This document shows positions 42,373-51,480 of a stretch of DNA of 64,000 nt, piece by piece. The notes under the pieces are model-generated. The model was given only the letters and a program-made list of their open reading frames with translations, searched no databases and was not told the DNA's origin. The stretch's first letter is position 1; the number at the start of each line of letters is the position of its first letter. The DNA is from Intrasporangium calvum DSM 43043 (GTDB lineage: Bacteria; Actinomycetota; Actinomycetes; Actinomycetales; Dermatophilaceae). Location: NCBI RefSeq assembly GCF_000184685.1, contig NC_014830.1:930001-994000 (forward strand), read 5' to 3'. The translations under genes and the position numbers were made by a program.

Positions 42373-44955
42373 GTGCCCCGAGCTCACCTCGCCCGCCGAA
42401 TCGCGCTGTCGGTCGTCGTCCTGGTCATCGTCGCGCTCGTGGCGCTCACGATTCTCGCCGTCTCGACGGTGCGTCGACCCTTTCCCGAGACGACCGGGGA
42501 GCTTGAGGTCGAGGGACTGACCGGTCGGGTGACGGTCTCTCGCGACGCGCGGGGTGTGCCGACGATCACAGCCGACTCGGCCAACGACCTCTTCCGGGCC
42601 CAGGGCTACGTCAGTGCCCAGGACCGCTTCTTCGAGATGGACCTGCGTCGTCACATCACCGCCGGCCGACTGTCCGAGCTGGTCGGCGAGGGCGGCCTCG
42701 ACACCGACCGGGTCATCCGCACGATGGGCTGGCGGCGGGTCGCCGAGCAGGAGCTGCCTCGTCTGGCGCCGGAGACCCGCCAGTACCTGCAGGCGTACGC
42801 CGACGGGGTCAACGCCTACCTCAAGCAGGCCGACTCACCTGCGGACCTCGCCCTCGAGTACCAGGTTCTCGACTGGAGCGTCCCCGGCTACCGGGTCGAG
42901 CCGTGGACGCCGGTGGACTCGCTCGCGTGGCTCAAGGCGATGGCCTGGGACCTCAAGGCCGACTACGAGGACGAGCTCGCCCGCGCCCGGCTCTCCCGGG
43001 GCGGTCGCACGTCGCAGAAACAGATCGAGCTGCTCTACCCGCCCTACCCGTTCGACCGCAACCAGCCGATCCTCTCCGAGCAGGACTGGCGCCCCGGGGC
43101 GGCCGCCAGCGACCAGCAGGCCGCCGCCGCGACACCGATGGCGCTGCTCAAGGGGGGCCAGGGCGCCTTCGACGCGACCGCCGCGGCCATGGCGGCGATC
43201 CCGGCCCTGATCGGCGAGGGCGACGGGGTGGGCTCGAACTCCTGGGTCGTCTCCGGCGACCGCACGACGACCGGAAAGCCCCTGCTCGCCAACGACCCTC
43301 ACCTCTCCCTCGGCATCCCGAGCATCTGGACCCAGGTCAACCTCCAGTGCCGCACCGTGTCGGCGCAGTGCCCGTTCCAGGTCTCGGGGTTCTCGTTCTC
43401 CGGCCTTCCCGGCGTGGTCATCGGGCACAACGCCAAGGTGGCGTGGGGCTTCACCAACCTGGGCGCGGACGTGACCGACTTCTACCTCGAGCAGGTCAGC
43501 GGCGACACCTACCTGCGCGACGGCAACCAGGAGCCACTCGAGACCCGGCGCGAGACGATCAAGGTCGCCGGTGGCTCCGACGTCGAGATCCTCGTGCGCT
43601 CCACGGTGCACGGGCCGATCCTCTCTGATGCGGTGCCGGCCATCGCGGAGAGCGGGGACCAGACCGCCGTGCGTGGGGTGGCCCAGTCGAACCGTTACGC
43701 GGTCTCCCTGGCCTGGACGGCGCTGACCCCGACACGCACCGCCGACGCCATCTTCGCGCTCAACACCGCGACCGGTTGGGACGACTTCCGGTCCGCCGCT
43801 GCGCTCTTCGCCGTGCCCGCCCAGAACCTCGTCTACGCCGACACCGACGGTCACATCGGCTATCAGACCCCCGGGCTCTTCCCGGTGCGGCGGTCTGCGA
43901 CGCCGGGTGCGGTGCCGGGGTCCTGGCCGTCGCCCGGCTGGGACAGCCAGTGGGACTGGCGCGGCTTCGTCGACTTCGAGGAACTGCCCTACGTCCTCGA
44001 CCCCCAGGAGGGGTTCATCGTCACGGCGAACCAGGCCGTGACGGCGAGCCAGAAGCCGTTCCTCACCGGAGTGTGGGACTACGGCTTCCGCGCCGAGCGG
44101 ATCCGCACTCTGCTGGCCGGGTCCGCGAAGGTGTCGCCCGAGCGGATGGTCCAGATCCAGGGCGACACCCGCAACGCCTTCGCCCCCGTCCTCGTCGAGC
44201 ACCTGCTCGGCGTCGAGGTCGACGACTTCACCGCCCAGGCCCAGCTGCTGCTGCGCGACTGGGACGGCAACCAGCCCGCGGACAAGACCCGCGACTCGGC
44301 CTCGGCGGCCTACTACAACGCCGTGTGGAAGCACCTGCTCGAGTACACCTTCGACGAGCTCCCGCCCGACATGGCCGCGTCAGGTGGGACCCGCTGGATG
44401 ATCGTGCTCGAGCAGCTGCTCAAGGACCCGAAGAACGCCTGGTGGGACGACAAGACGACCCCGGGGGTCACCGAGGGGTCGGGTGAGATCCTCAAGCGCG
44501 CGCTGGTGGACGCTCGCCTCGACCTGGCTCGCAAGCTCGGCAAGGTCCCGGCGACGTGGCGTTGGGGCCGGCTCCACCAGCTGAACCTCGAGCACCGCGT
44601 GCTCGGCACCGAGTCGGTGCCCGGGGTGATCCGGGACGTCTTCAACCGGGGCGGCATCGAGCTCGGCGGCGGCAACGGCATCGTCAACGCCACCAGCTGG
44701 GACGCCTCGAGCTCCGGCTACGAGGTGACGGCGGGACCCTCCATGCGGATGGTCGTCGACCTCTCCGACCTGGACAGGTCCCTGTGGGTCAACGCGACGG
44801 GACAGTCGGGCCACGCGTACAACTCGCACTACGCCGACCAGATCGACGCCTGGGCGGCCAACGAGCCGTTCCCGTGGCCGTTCACCGCCCGCGCAGTGGC
44901 GGCCGCACAGGACAGCGAGCTGACGCTGGTCCCGCCCGGTCAGCCGACCGGCTGA
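42373..44955 (+). CDS. Penicillin acylase family amidohydrolase
   Basis: This 860-residue Ntn-hydrolase precursor has an N-terminal membrane anchor (about 10-32), the A chain (to about 287), and the self-cleavage site before Ser288 in VGSNSWVVSG. The B chain has NDPHLSLGIPSIW, the oxyanion Asn region and VPAQNLVYADTDGHIGYQTPG. Substrates may be N-acyl amino acids, acyl-homoserine lactones or beta-lactam side chains. Sequence does not decide. TAGGCT six bases before the GTG predicts a leaderless mRNA. Confidence 0.9.
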   Translation: MPRAHLARRIALSVVVLVIVALVALTILAVSTVRRPFPETTGELEVEGLTGRVTVSRDARGVPTITADSANDLFRAQGYVSAQDRFFEMDLRRHITAGRLSELVGEGGLDTDRVIRTMGWRRVAEQELPRLAPETRQYLQAYADGVNAYLKQADSPADLALEYQVLDWSVPGYRVEPWTPVDSLAWLKAMAWDLKADYEDELARARLSRGGRTSQKQIELLYPPYPFDRNQPILSEQDWRPGAAASDQQAAAATPMALLKGGQGAFDATAAAMAAIPALIGEGDGVGSNSWVVSGDRTTTGKPLLANDPHLSLGIPSIWTQVNLQCRTVSAQCPFQVSGFSFSGLPGVVIGHNAKVAWGFTNLGADVTDFYLEQVSGDTYLRDGNQEPLETRRETIKVAGGSDVEILVRSTVHGPILSDAVPAIAESGDQTAVRGVAQSNRYAVSLAWTALTPTRTADAIFALNTATGWDDFRSAAALFAVPAQNLVYADTDGHIGYQTPGLFPVRRSATPGAVPGSWPSPGWDSQWDWRGFVDFEELPYVLDPQEGFIVTANQAVTASQKPFLTGVWDYGFRAERIRTLLAGSAKVSPERMVQIQGDTRNAFAPVLVEHLLGVEVDDFTAQAQLLLRDWDGNQPADKTRDSASAAYYNAVWKHLLEYTFDELPPDMAASGGTRWMIVLEQLLKDPKNAWWDDKTTPGVTEGSGEILKRALVDARLDLARKLGKVPATWRWGRLHQLNLEHRVLGTESVPGVIRDVFNRGGIELGGGNGIVNATSWDASSSGYEVTAGPSMRMVVDLSDLDRSLWVNATGQSGHAYNSHYADQIDAWAANEPFPWPFTARAVAAAQDSELTLVPPGQPTG

Positions 44956-44983
44956 GGGTCCCGCCCCTCAGAGGGTCAGACCG

Positions 44984-45649
44984 TCAGCCCGCCCGGTGCG
45001 CGGGGCTCGAGTCGGCTGCAGTCCGGACGACCCGACCGCTCGTGGTGACGTAGCCGTCGACGGGCGAGTCGTGCGCCTCGCGCGGCAGGTCCGTGTCGCG
45101 CTGCTCTCCCTCGTGCAGCAGCGTGATGACCGGCGTCCCCGGGTCGCGGTGCCGCAGGGCCCGGTCGTAGCACCCGCCACCCTGTCCCAGCCGCGTGCCC
45201 CGGCGGTCGACGGTCAGCCCGGGCGTCACGACGAGATCGCAGGTGGACAGCGCGCCGGGCCCCAGCCAGCGCCGGCCGTCCCCGGAGGGGGGAGTGTCCT
45301 TCGGGAGGCGCGCGACGGTGCCGCGGTCGCCGATGGTGCCCTCAGCGGCATACGTCCACTCGAGCGAGAAGTCGTCGAGCACGATGGGCACGATGACCTC
45401 ATGACCGGCCGCGAGGAGGGCCGCGATGAGCGGCGCGGTGGGCGGCTCGTCGGGCAACGACTCGTACACCGCGACACGGACCTGGTCCTCCGCTCGCTCG
45501 GGGAGGAACCGCAGCACGGCCTCGGCGATCGCGGAGCCCGCCGCCGAGCCATCGCTGGCCGCGGCGAGCTCGGCCCGCCGGCGTCGAGCAGCCTGGCGGA
45601 TCTCCCGTTTGGTGGGCAGCGGCTGGTCAGGCGACGGCTGCTGCGACAT
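44984..45649 (-). CDS. 5-formyltetrahydrofolate cyclo-ligase
   Basis: This 221-residue ATP-dependent enzyme converts 5-formyl-THF to 5,10-methenyl-THF. It opens KREIRQAARRRRAEL and has VTPGLTVDRRGTRLGQGGGCYDRAL, the family signature. GAGGAGCC precedes the ATG. A copy of the dispersed motif lies inside the gene at 45341-45353, encoding part of WTYAAEGT. A very long frame reading upstream through the divergent gene is a shadow. Confidence 0.9.
   Translation of the reverse strand: MSQQPSPDQPLPTKREIRQAARRRRAELAAASDGSAAGSAIAEAVLRFLPERAEDQVRVAVYESLPDEPPTAPLIAALLAAGHEVIVPIVLDDFSLEWTYAAEGTIGDRGTVARLPKDTPPSGDGRRWLGPGALSTCDLVVTPGLTVDRRGTRLGQGGGCYDRALRHRDPGTPVITLLHEGEQRDTDLPREAHDSPVDGYVTTSGRVVRTAADSSPAHRAG
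45341..45353 (-). repeat. Dispersed motif inside the cyclo-ligase gene
   Basis: GTATGCCGCTGAG on the minus strand. The flank beyond has diverged. It encodes TYAAE in the host protein. Confidence 0.7.
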
Positions 45650-45706
45650 CGCGGCTCCTCTCGTCCTGCTCCCGGGCGCGCACCGGGTCCATCGTAAGGT
45701 GAGCCC

Positions 45707-48364
45707 ATGAGTGACCAGGGGTTGGCCCGCGCCGTCGAACGGATGCGCGGGCGAGGGATGGGACCCGAGGCCATCACGGTCTTCGAGCACTACTACCGTC
45801 AGCTCGAGGAGGGGGCGCAGGGCACGATCCCCGAGGACACCATCGAGCCGCTCCGGGACATCCAGGCCCTCGGCGAGGTGGAGGTCTCGGACGAGGACGC
45901 CCGCCGGGCGCTGAGCCAGACCGCGGTGATCAAGCTCAACGGTGGGCTCGGCACGAGCATGGGGATGAGCGGCGCCAAGTCGGCGCTCGAGGTCAAGGAC
46001 GGACTGACCTTCCTCGACATCATCGCCCAGCAGGTGCTCTCGCTCCGCGAGCAGTGGGGGGTCGAGCTGCCCCTCATCCTGATGAACTCGTTCCGGACCT
46101 CGGAGCAGTCGCTCGACATCCTCGCCACCTACCCGGACCTCCCCGTCGACGGGCTCCCGCTCGACTTCATCCAGAGCGCCGAGCCGAAGCTCCTCGCCGA
46201 CTCCCTCGACCCGGTCGACTGGCCTCCGGACCGCGAGCTCGAGTGGTGCCCGCCCGGCCACGGCGACATCTACGTCTCCCTCGTCACGTCCGGCGTGCTC
46301 GACAGCCTGCTGGCCAAGGGGATCCGCTACGCGTTCATCTCCAACTCGGACAACCTCGGCGCCACCTGCGACCCCGACGTGGCGGCGTGGATGGTCGAGC
46401 ACGGGCTGCCCTTCGTCGCCGAGGTGTGCACCCGCACGAAGAGCGACCGCAAGGGCGGGCACCTCGCGACTCGCAGGTCCGACGGCCGCCTCATCCTCCG
46501 TGACACGGCGATGGTGGCCGAGGGCGAGGAGCGGTTCTTCGCCGACACCAAGCGCCACGACACGTTCAACGCCAACAACATCTGGGTCGACCTGTCCGTC
46601 CTGCGCGACCGGATGGCCGAGCGGGCCGGTTTCCTCGGCCTGCCCATCATCATCAACCGCAAGACGGTCGACCCGGCCGACCCCACGTCGCCCGAGGTCG
46701 TCCAGCTCGAGTCCGCGATGGGTGCCGCGATCGAGGTGTTCGAGGGGTCCGAGGCGCTGCTCGTGCCGCGCACGCGGTTCCGGCCGGTCAAGACGACCAA
46801 CGACCTGCTCGTCGTCCGCTCGGACTACTTCGTGCTCGACGAGAGCTACCACCTCCTCGCGGTGGGGGAGGGCCCCGAGCCGTTCGTCGACCTCGACTCG
46901 GCCTACCGGCTCGTGGACGGCTTCGAGAAGCGCTTCCCCTTCGGGGTCCCGTCGATGGTCGAGTGCACCAGCCTGCGCGTCATCGGCGACCCGGTCTTCG
47001 GGCGCGATGTCCGCTGCGTCGGCGACGTCCTCGTCGACGGGCTGAGGAGGGTGCGCGACCACGCGGTCCTCGAGGGCCCGGTCGCGGGCGAGACCGCGGC
47101 GGAGGGGCGCCCTGCGGCGCGGGCTCAGGGTGTCGCCGACCTGCGGACCGTCGACCAGCACCTCCGCGCGATCCTGTCGACCCTGGAGCCGGCCGCGACG
47201 GCGAGCGTGCCGCTCACCGAGGCGCTCGGGCTCGTCGTCGCGAGGGACGTCCGGTCCCGGGTCAGCCTGCCGCCCTTCGACAACTCGTCGATGGACGGCT
47301 ATGCGGTCCGGGCCCGGTCCCTCGACGGGGCCGACGCGACGCCGGTGTCGTTGCGGATCGTCGGTGAGGTGGCCGCTGGGGCCAACCCGACCTTCTCGGT
47401 GGGCCCCGGCGAGGCCGCCCGCATCATGACGGGCGCGCCGATCCCGACCGGCGCCGACGCGGTCATCGCCGTGGAGGACACCGACGGCGCGGCCGAGGGC
47501 CCGGTCCTCTGTCGGGCGGTCGTCGCCCCGGGCCGGTACATCCGACCGCGTGGCGAGGACGTCTCCGAAGGTGCCGTCGTCGTGTCGGCCGGCGACGTCG
47601 TCGGGCCGCGGACGATCGCCCTGCTCGCCGCCTGCGGCCACGCGACGGTCGAGGTGCACCGGCGGCCGCACGTCGTCATCCTGTCGACCGGCGCGGAGCT
47701 CGTCCCGCCGGGCGAGCCCCTCCAGCCGGGCCAGATCCACGACTCCAACTCGACGATGCTCTGGGCGGCCGCGATCTCCGCGGGTGCCTCGGCCGAGATC
47801 CGCGGAACCGTCGGCGACACTGACGCCGAGCTGCTCGTCGCCCTCGACGAGGTCGTGGCCGGCGCGGACGTCGTGGTCACGAGCGGTGGGGTCTCGATGG
47901 GCGCCTACGACGTGGTCAAGAGCGCGCTCGCCGACCGCGGCGTGGACTTCGTCAGGGTGGCGATGCAGCCGGGCAAGCCACAGGGCTTCGGCTACCTCAC
48001 GGGCCCGGTTGGTCGTCGCGTGCCGCTGTTCGCGCTGCCGGGCAACCCGGTCTCCTCGTTCGTCTCGTTCGAGGTCTTCGTCCGGCCGGCGCTGCGCCGT
48101 CTGATGCGCCTCACGCCGGAGAAGCGCCGGGTCCGCAGCGCCACGCTCACCTCAGGACTGCGCTCGCCCGAGGGGCGGCGGCAGTTCGGCCGCGCCGTCG
48201 TGTCGCGCAACTCCGAGGGTGCGCTGATGTGCACGCCGGTCGCGGGGCAGGGCTCGCACTTCGTCGCCGACCTGTCCCGGGCCAACGCGCTGTTCATCGT
48301 CCCGGAGGAGACCGCGGACCTCGTCGCCGGTGAGCGCGTCGACGTCATCATCCTCGACGACTGA
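45707..48364 (+). CDS. UDPGP-type UTP-glucose-1-phosphate uridylyltransferase fused to MoeA/Glp
   Basis: One 885-codon frame holds two whole enzymes. Residues 1 to about 460 are a UGP2-type pyrophosphorylase (TAVIKLNGGLGTSMGMSGAKS, MNSFRTSEQSLDIL, NSDNLGATCDP, FNANNIWVDL), which makes UDP-glucose. Residues about 480-885 are a MoeA/gephyrin-like domain (DNSSMDGYAVRA, GAPIPTGADAVIAVEDT, SNSTMLWAAAISAG, TSGGVSMGAYDVV, ALPGNPVSSFVSFEVFV). The linker is Ala/Gly/Arg-rich with no in-frame start. In actinobacteria these are normally separate neighbours, and the MoeA-like Glp is a divisome protein beside sepX/glpR, as here. TAAGGT six bases before the ATG suggests a leaderless mRNA. Confidence 0.85.
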   Translation: MSDQGLARAVERMRGRGMGPEAITVFEHYYRQLEEGAQGTIPEDTIEPLRDIQALGEVEVSDEDARRALSQTAVIKLNGGLGTSMGMSGAKSALEVKDGLTFLDIIAQQVLSLREQWGVELPLILMNSFRTSEQSLDILATYPDLPVDGLPLDFIQSAEPKLLADSLDPVDWPPDRELEWCPPGHGDIYVSLVTSGVLDSLLAKGIRYAFISNSDNLGATCDPDVAAWMVEHGLPFVAEVCTRTKSDRKGGHLATRRSDGRLILRDTAMVAEGEERFFADTKRHDTFNANNIWVDLSVLRDRMAERAGFLGLPIIINRKTVDPADPTSPEVVQLESAMGAAIEVFEGSEALLVPRTRFRPVKTTNDLLVVRSDYFVLDESYHLLAVGEGPEPFVDLDSAYRLVDGFEKRFPFGVPSMVECTSLRVIGDPVFGRDVRCVGDVLVDGLRRVRDHAVLEGPVAGETAAEGRPAARAQGVADLRTVDQHLRAILSTLEPAATASVPLTEALGLVVARDVRSRVSLPPFDNSSMDGYAVRARSLDGADATPVSLRIVGEVAAGANPTFSVGPGEAARIMTGAPIPTGADAVIAVEDTDGAAEGPVLCRAVVAPGRYIRPRGEDVSEGAVVVSAGDVVGPRTIALLAACGHATVEVHRRPHVVILSTGAELVPPGEPLQPGQIHDSNSTMLWAAAISAGASAEIRGTVGDTDAELLVALDEVVAGADVVVTSGGVSMGAYDVVKSALADRGVDFVRVAMQPGKPQGFGYLTGPVGRRVPLFALPGNPVSSFVSFEVFVRPALRRLMRLTPEKRRVRSATLTSGLRSPEGRRQFGRAVVSRNSEGALMCTPVAGQGSHFVADLSRANALFIVPEETADLVAGERVDVIILDD

Positions 48365-48388
48365 GGTCGGCTCAGGCGCACTCTTCCC

Positions 48389-48404
48389 GTATGCCGCTGA
48401 GCTC
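48389..48404 (+). repeat. Dispersed motif after the UGPase-MoeA gene
   Basis: GTATGCCGCTGAGCTC, single copy, 25 bases after the stop and before moaC. Confidence 0.8.
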
Positions 48405-48528
48405 CTCCCGCTCCCCCCTCCCTCCCAGCCCTCCCGCCCTGACGCGTCTCGGCCGTCCGCGTGGCGGATGGCGGGCCGGCCGCCGAGGGGGCCGGGCCGT
48501 CGCGGACGGGCGGTGGCATGATGACCCG

Positions 48529-49041
48529 GTGCCTGATGAGACTGCTGCCGCCGGCTCCGCACCGGCCGCCGAGCCCGGCCGGCTGACCCACGTGCGGTCG
48601 GACGGCACCGCGCACATGGTCGACGTGTCGGCCAAGGCCGTCACCACGCGCGAGGCGAGCGCCGCGGGCCGCGTGCTGCTCAGCGCAGACGCCGTCTCGG
48701 CGCTCCGCTCCGGTGTCGTGCCGAAGGGCGACGCGCTCGCGGTCGCCCGAATCGCCGGGATCCAGGCGGTCAAGCGGACCCCCGAGCTGATCCCACTGGC
48801 CCACCCGATCGCGGTCCACGGTGTCGAGGTGGACCTCGCGGTCGCCGACGACGGTGTCGACATCGTCGCCACCGTGCGGACGGCGGACCGGACCGGGATC
48901 GAGATGGAGGCCCTCACGGCGGTGACCGTGGCGGCGCTCGCGCTCATCGACATGGTCAAGGCGGTGGACAAGCACGGCCGGATCACCGACGTCCGGGTCA
49001 CGGCGAAGTCAGGAGGAAGATCGGGTGACTGGCATGAGTGA
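48529..49041 (+). CDS. moaC: Cyclic pyranopterin monophosphate synthase
   Basis: This 170-residue MoaC makes cPMP in molybdenum-cofactor synthesis: LTHVRSDGTAHMVDVSAKAVTTREA, TPELIPLAHPI, GIEMEALTAVTVAALALIDMVKAVDKHGRI and RVTAKSGG, with the active-site Lys and Asp present. GTG at 48529 is six bases after CATGAT, so a leaderless mRNA is likely. The upstream frame reaching back to the repeat is not family sequence. It overlaps the next gene. Confidence 0.93.
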   Translation: MPDETAAAGSAPAAEPGRLTHVRSDGTAHMVDVSAKAVTTREASAAGRVLLSADAVSALRSGVVPKGDALAVARIAGIQAVKRTPELIPLAHPIAVHGVEVDLAVADDGVDIVATVRTADRTGIEMEALTAVTVAALALIDMVKAVDKHGRITDVRVTAKSGGRSGDWHE

Positions 49042-49588
49042 GGCGACGGAGACCGGTCACGCCACGGAGAGCGACCAGGCGAGCGACCCCCTGGAGCAGG
49101 ACCTGGTCGGCCTCGGACGCAGGGCCGTCGTCATCACCTCGTCGACCCGGGCCGCCGCGGGGGTCTACCCCGACCGGTCCGGCCCCGTCATCGTCGACCG
49201 GGTGCAGTCCTGGGGCTTCAGCGTCGGGGCCCCGATCGTCGTTGCTGACGGTGACGAGTTCGGACTCGCCCTTCGCGACGTGCTCGCCTCCGAGCCGGAC
49301 CTCGTCATCACGACCGGCGGCACGGGCCTCACTCCCACCGACGTGACCCCCGAACAGACGTTGCCCCTGCTCGACCGGCTCGTCCCCGGCATCGCGGAGG
49401 GGATGCGGGCGGCAGGCGTCGCGAAGGGGGTCCGCACCGCGATGCTGTCGCGCGGGCTCGTGGGGATCTCCGGTCCGTCGCTGGTCGTCAACCTGCCCGG
49501 TTCGCGGGGCGGGGTGAACGACGGGCTCGACGTGCTCGAGCCCATCATGGGGCACGTGCTCCAGCAGCTGGCCGGCGGAGACCACTGA
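49025..49588 (+). CDS. mog: MogA/MoaB-type molybdopterin adenylyltransferase
   Basis: This 187-residue MoCF_biosynth domain protein has VVITSSTRAAAGVYPDRSGP, VITTGGTGLTPTDVTPE and GPSLVVNLPGSRGGV. It adenylates molybdopterin before metal insertion by the MoeA domain. AGGAGG eight bases before the GTG at 49025 favours that start over the ATG nine bases downstream; the gene then overlaps moaC by 17 bases. Confidence 0.9.
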   Translation: MTGMSEATETGHATESDQASDPLEQDLVGLGRRAVVITSSTRAAAGVYPDRSGPVIVDRVQSWGFSVGAPIVVADGDEFGLALRDVLASEPDLVITTGGTGLTPTDVTPEQTLPLLDRLVPGIAEGMRAAGVAKGVRTAMLSRGLVGISGPSLVVNLPGSRGGVNDGLDVLEPIMGHVLQQLAGGDH

Positions 49589-49633
49589 GTCACGGGTCGG
49601 ATCGCCGCGCACGAGGACCGGAGGGAGCAAGCC

Positions 49634-50269
49634 GTGAGAGCACCGTGGCGACGCGAGCCGCAGCTCGCCCCGTGGCCGGTCGTGCTGCACGACCGTACTG
49701 CCTGGCCTGAGGTCGTCCTGCGGCCGCTGCGGCTCGAGGACGAGGACGAGTGGCACCACCTGCGCCGCGAGAACGCCGACCACGTGCGACCGTGGGAGCC
49801 GACGCTTCCGCCGGGGGTGACGACGAGGCTTCCGGTGTCGTACCGGCAGTTCGTCTCCGACCTCGACCGTGAGGCCGCCGCGGACCGGGCCATGCCGTGG
49901 TGCATCGAGGTGGGGGGTCGGATCGTCGGCCAGGTCCACCTCTTCGGCATCGTCCGGGCCGCCCAGCAGTCCGCTGCCGCGGGCTACTGGCTGGCCGAGT
50001 CCGAGTCCGGTCAGGGCATCGCCACCCGAGCCCTCGCCATGGCGATCGACCACGCGCTGGGCCCCGCCGGGCTCCATCGCGTCGAGGTCAACATCCGGCT
50101 CGACAACGACCGGTCCCTGGCGCTCGTGCGTCGGCTCCGACTCCGCGAGGAAGGCGTCCGGGAGCGGTATCTGCACATCGACGGGTCGTGGCGCGACCAC
50201 CTCAGTTTTGCCGTGACGGCCGAAGAGGTCGAGAGGGCAGGTCTGGCGTCACGGTTGTCACACTTGTAA
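49634..50269 (+). CDS. RimJ-like GNAT N-acetyltransferase
   Basis: This 211-residue GNAT protein has acetyl-CoA site blocks YWLAESESGQGIATRALAMAIDHAL and VEVNIRLDNDRSLALVRRLRLREEGVRERYLHIDG, closest to the RimJ/RimL group. GGAGGGAG precedes the GTG. In actinobacteria a rimJ-type gene sits between moeA/glp and the sepX/glpR gene, matching this order. The protein substrate is unknown. Confidence 0.88.
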   Translation: MRAPWRREPQLAPWPVVLHDRTAWPEVVLRPLRLEDEDEWHHLRRENADHVRPWEPTLPPGVTTRLPVSYRQFVSDLDREAAADRAMPWCIEVGGRIVGQVHLFGIVRAAQQSAAAGYWLAESESGQGIATRALAMAIDHALGPAGLHRVEVNIRLDNDRSLALVRRLRLREEGVRERYLHIDGSWRDHLSFAVTAEEVERAGLASRLSHL

Positions 50270-50339
50270 CTTCCGCCACTTGCGCGACACGCGGGGAATG
50301 TGCATGGCCTTGCCGCCGTGGCCACCTAGCGTTGGCTTC

Positions 50340-51470
50340 GTGCCCGCCAGCAGTCTGATCTTTGTCGTCATCGTGGCGATCTGGGCTGCCTACCTCCTCC
50401 AGAACTGGTCCCGCCGGCGCGAGAACGCCGCTGCAGCGAGGTCCGTCGCCGGGTTCACCGAGGCGATGCGGGTCCTGCAGAAGCGCCGCGTCCTGCCCGG
50501 CGCCGACCTCTCCGAGCCGCGACCGCACTCCTACTCCGTGGCTCCCGCCCGGGTCGTCCACGCGACCGTCGACGTCAAGCGCGCCGTGCCCGCGGCTGCG
50601 TCGCGGCGGCGGTCACCGCTGGTCGCCCGCCGCCAGTCGGAGCTCGCGCCGGCCGGCCACCGAGCCGACAGCGACCGGGCCGGCACCGACCGTCACAGCA
50701 TCGATCGGACCCGTCTCGACCGCACTCGCGACGACCACAAGGTGGAAACCATGAGCGCAGCCCGCCCGGCCACCCGTGCCCCTCGCCGAGTCCGGGCCGC
50801 AGTGCTCCTCGTCGCCCTGCTCTGGGTCCCGGTCTCGATCGTCCTGGCCGTCGTCGGCCCGCTCAACTGGGTCCCGGTGCCGTTCGCGGTCCTGACGGTC
50901 GTAGCAGTGCTCGTCTGGCTCCGCGCGGAAGCCCGCGTCGAGGGTGCGGAGCAGGCCAGCCGCGACGACGCCCACCCCGCCCGCGGACGGCGGGCGCCCG
51001 CACCCGAGCTGGAGCTCTCGAGCGACGTCACACAGGTCATCCGCCAGCCGCAGCGCTACGCCGCGGAGCAGGCCGAGCCGGCCGAAGCTCCCGCCGCAGC
51101 CGCAGCGGCAGCCGCCATCTCAGCCGCAGCCGCGGCCCTGGCTGCTGTCGAGCCGCTCAGCGCGTCCGTCTCGGGCCCCGCCGCGGCACCCGGGCGGCTG
51201 ACAGCGCGAGCGAGCTCAGCGGCATCCGATCTCGTCTTCGACCTGCAGGCGAGCGAGCCGGCGCCCCGCACGGCGGCTGGGCCGCCCGCCCCGGGGACGT
51301 GGAGCCCGGTCCCGGTCCCGACGCCGACCTACGCGCTCAAGGCCAGGGCCGAGCCGCGCTACACGGCCGACGGGATCCCGGCCGATGTGTTCGACACGCC
51401 GGAGTTCGCCGACGAGGCGGACGAGCTCGACGACCGGGCCCTGTTCGCGCGCCGCGCCGTCAGTCAGTAG
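50340..51470 (+). CDS. sepX: SepX/GlpR-like divisome membrane protein
   Basis: This 376-residue protein opens with a membrane helix (SSLIFVVIVAIWAAYLLQNWSRRREN) followed by the conserved AAARSVAGFTEAMRVLQ. After a basic linker there are two membrane helices (about 152-200), then a long Ala/Pro-rich cytosolic tail. This matches SepX of Streptomyces and GlpR of Corynebacterium, the membrane partner of MoeA-like Glp. The context (UGPase-Glp, moaC, mog, RimJ) is the same. TAGCGT seven bases before GTG 50340 predicts a leaderless mRNA. The dispersed motif is embedded in the coding sequence at 51211. Confidence 0.75.
   Translation: MPASSLIFVVIVAIWAAYLLQNWSRRRENAAAARSVAGFTEAMRVLQKRRVLPGADLSEPRPHSYSVAPARVVHATVDVKRAVPAAASRRRSPLVARRQSELAPAGHRADSDRAGTDRHSIDRTRLDRTRDDHKVETMSAARPATRAPRRVRAAVLLVALLWVPVSIVLAVVGPLNWVPVPFAVLTVVAVLVWLRAEARVEGAEQASRDDAHPARGRRAPAPELELSSDVTQVIRQPQRYAAEQAEPAEAPAAAAAAAAISAAAAALAAVEPLSASVSGPAAAPGRLTARASSAASDLVFDLQASEPAPRTAAGPPAPGTWSPVPVPTPTYALKARAEPRYTADGIPADVFDTPEFADEADELDDRALFARRAVSQ
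51211..51228 (-). repeat. Dispersed motif inside the sepX-like gene
   Basis: Minus-strand CGGATGCCGCTGAGCTCG, two substitutions from the consensus, encoding part of ASSAAS in the host. Confidence 0.7.
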
Positions 51471-51480
51471 CCCCTCCGCC

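Noticed and set aside
44984-47740. A 918-codon minus-strand frame through the UGPase-MoeA gene
   Set aside because: High-GC shadow. Only its last 221 codons (cyclo-ligase) have family motifs and a ribosome site.
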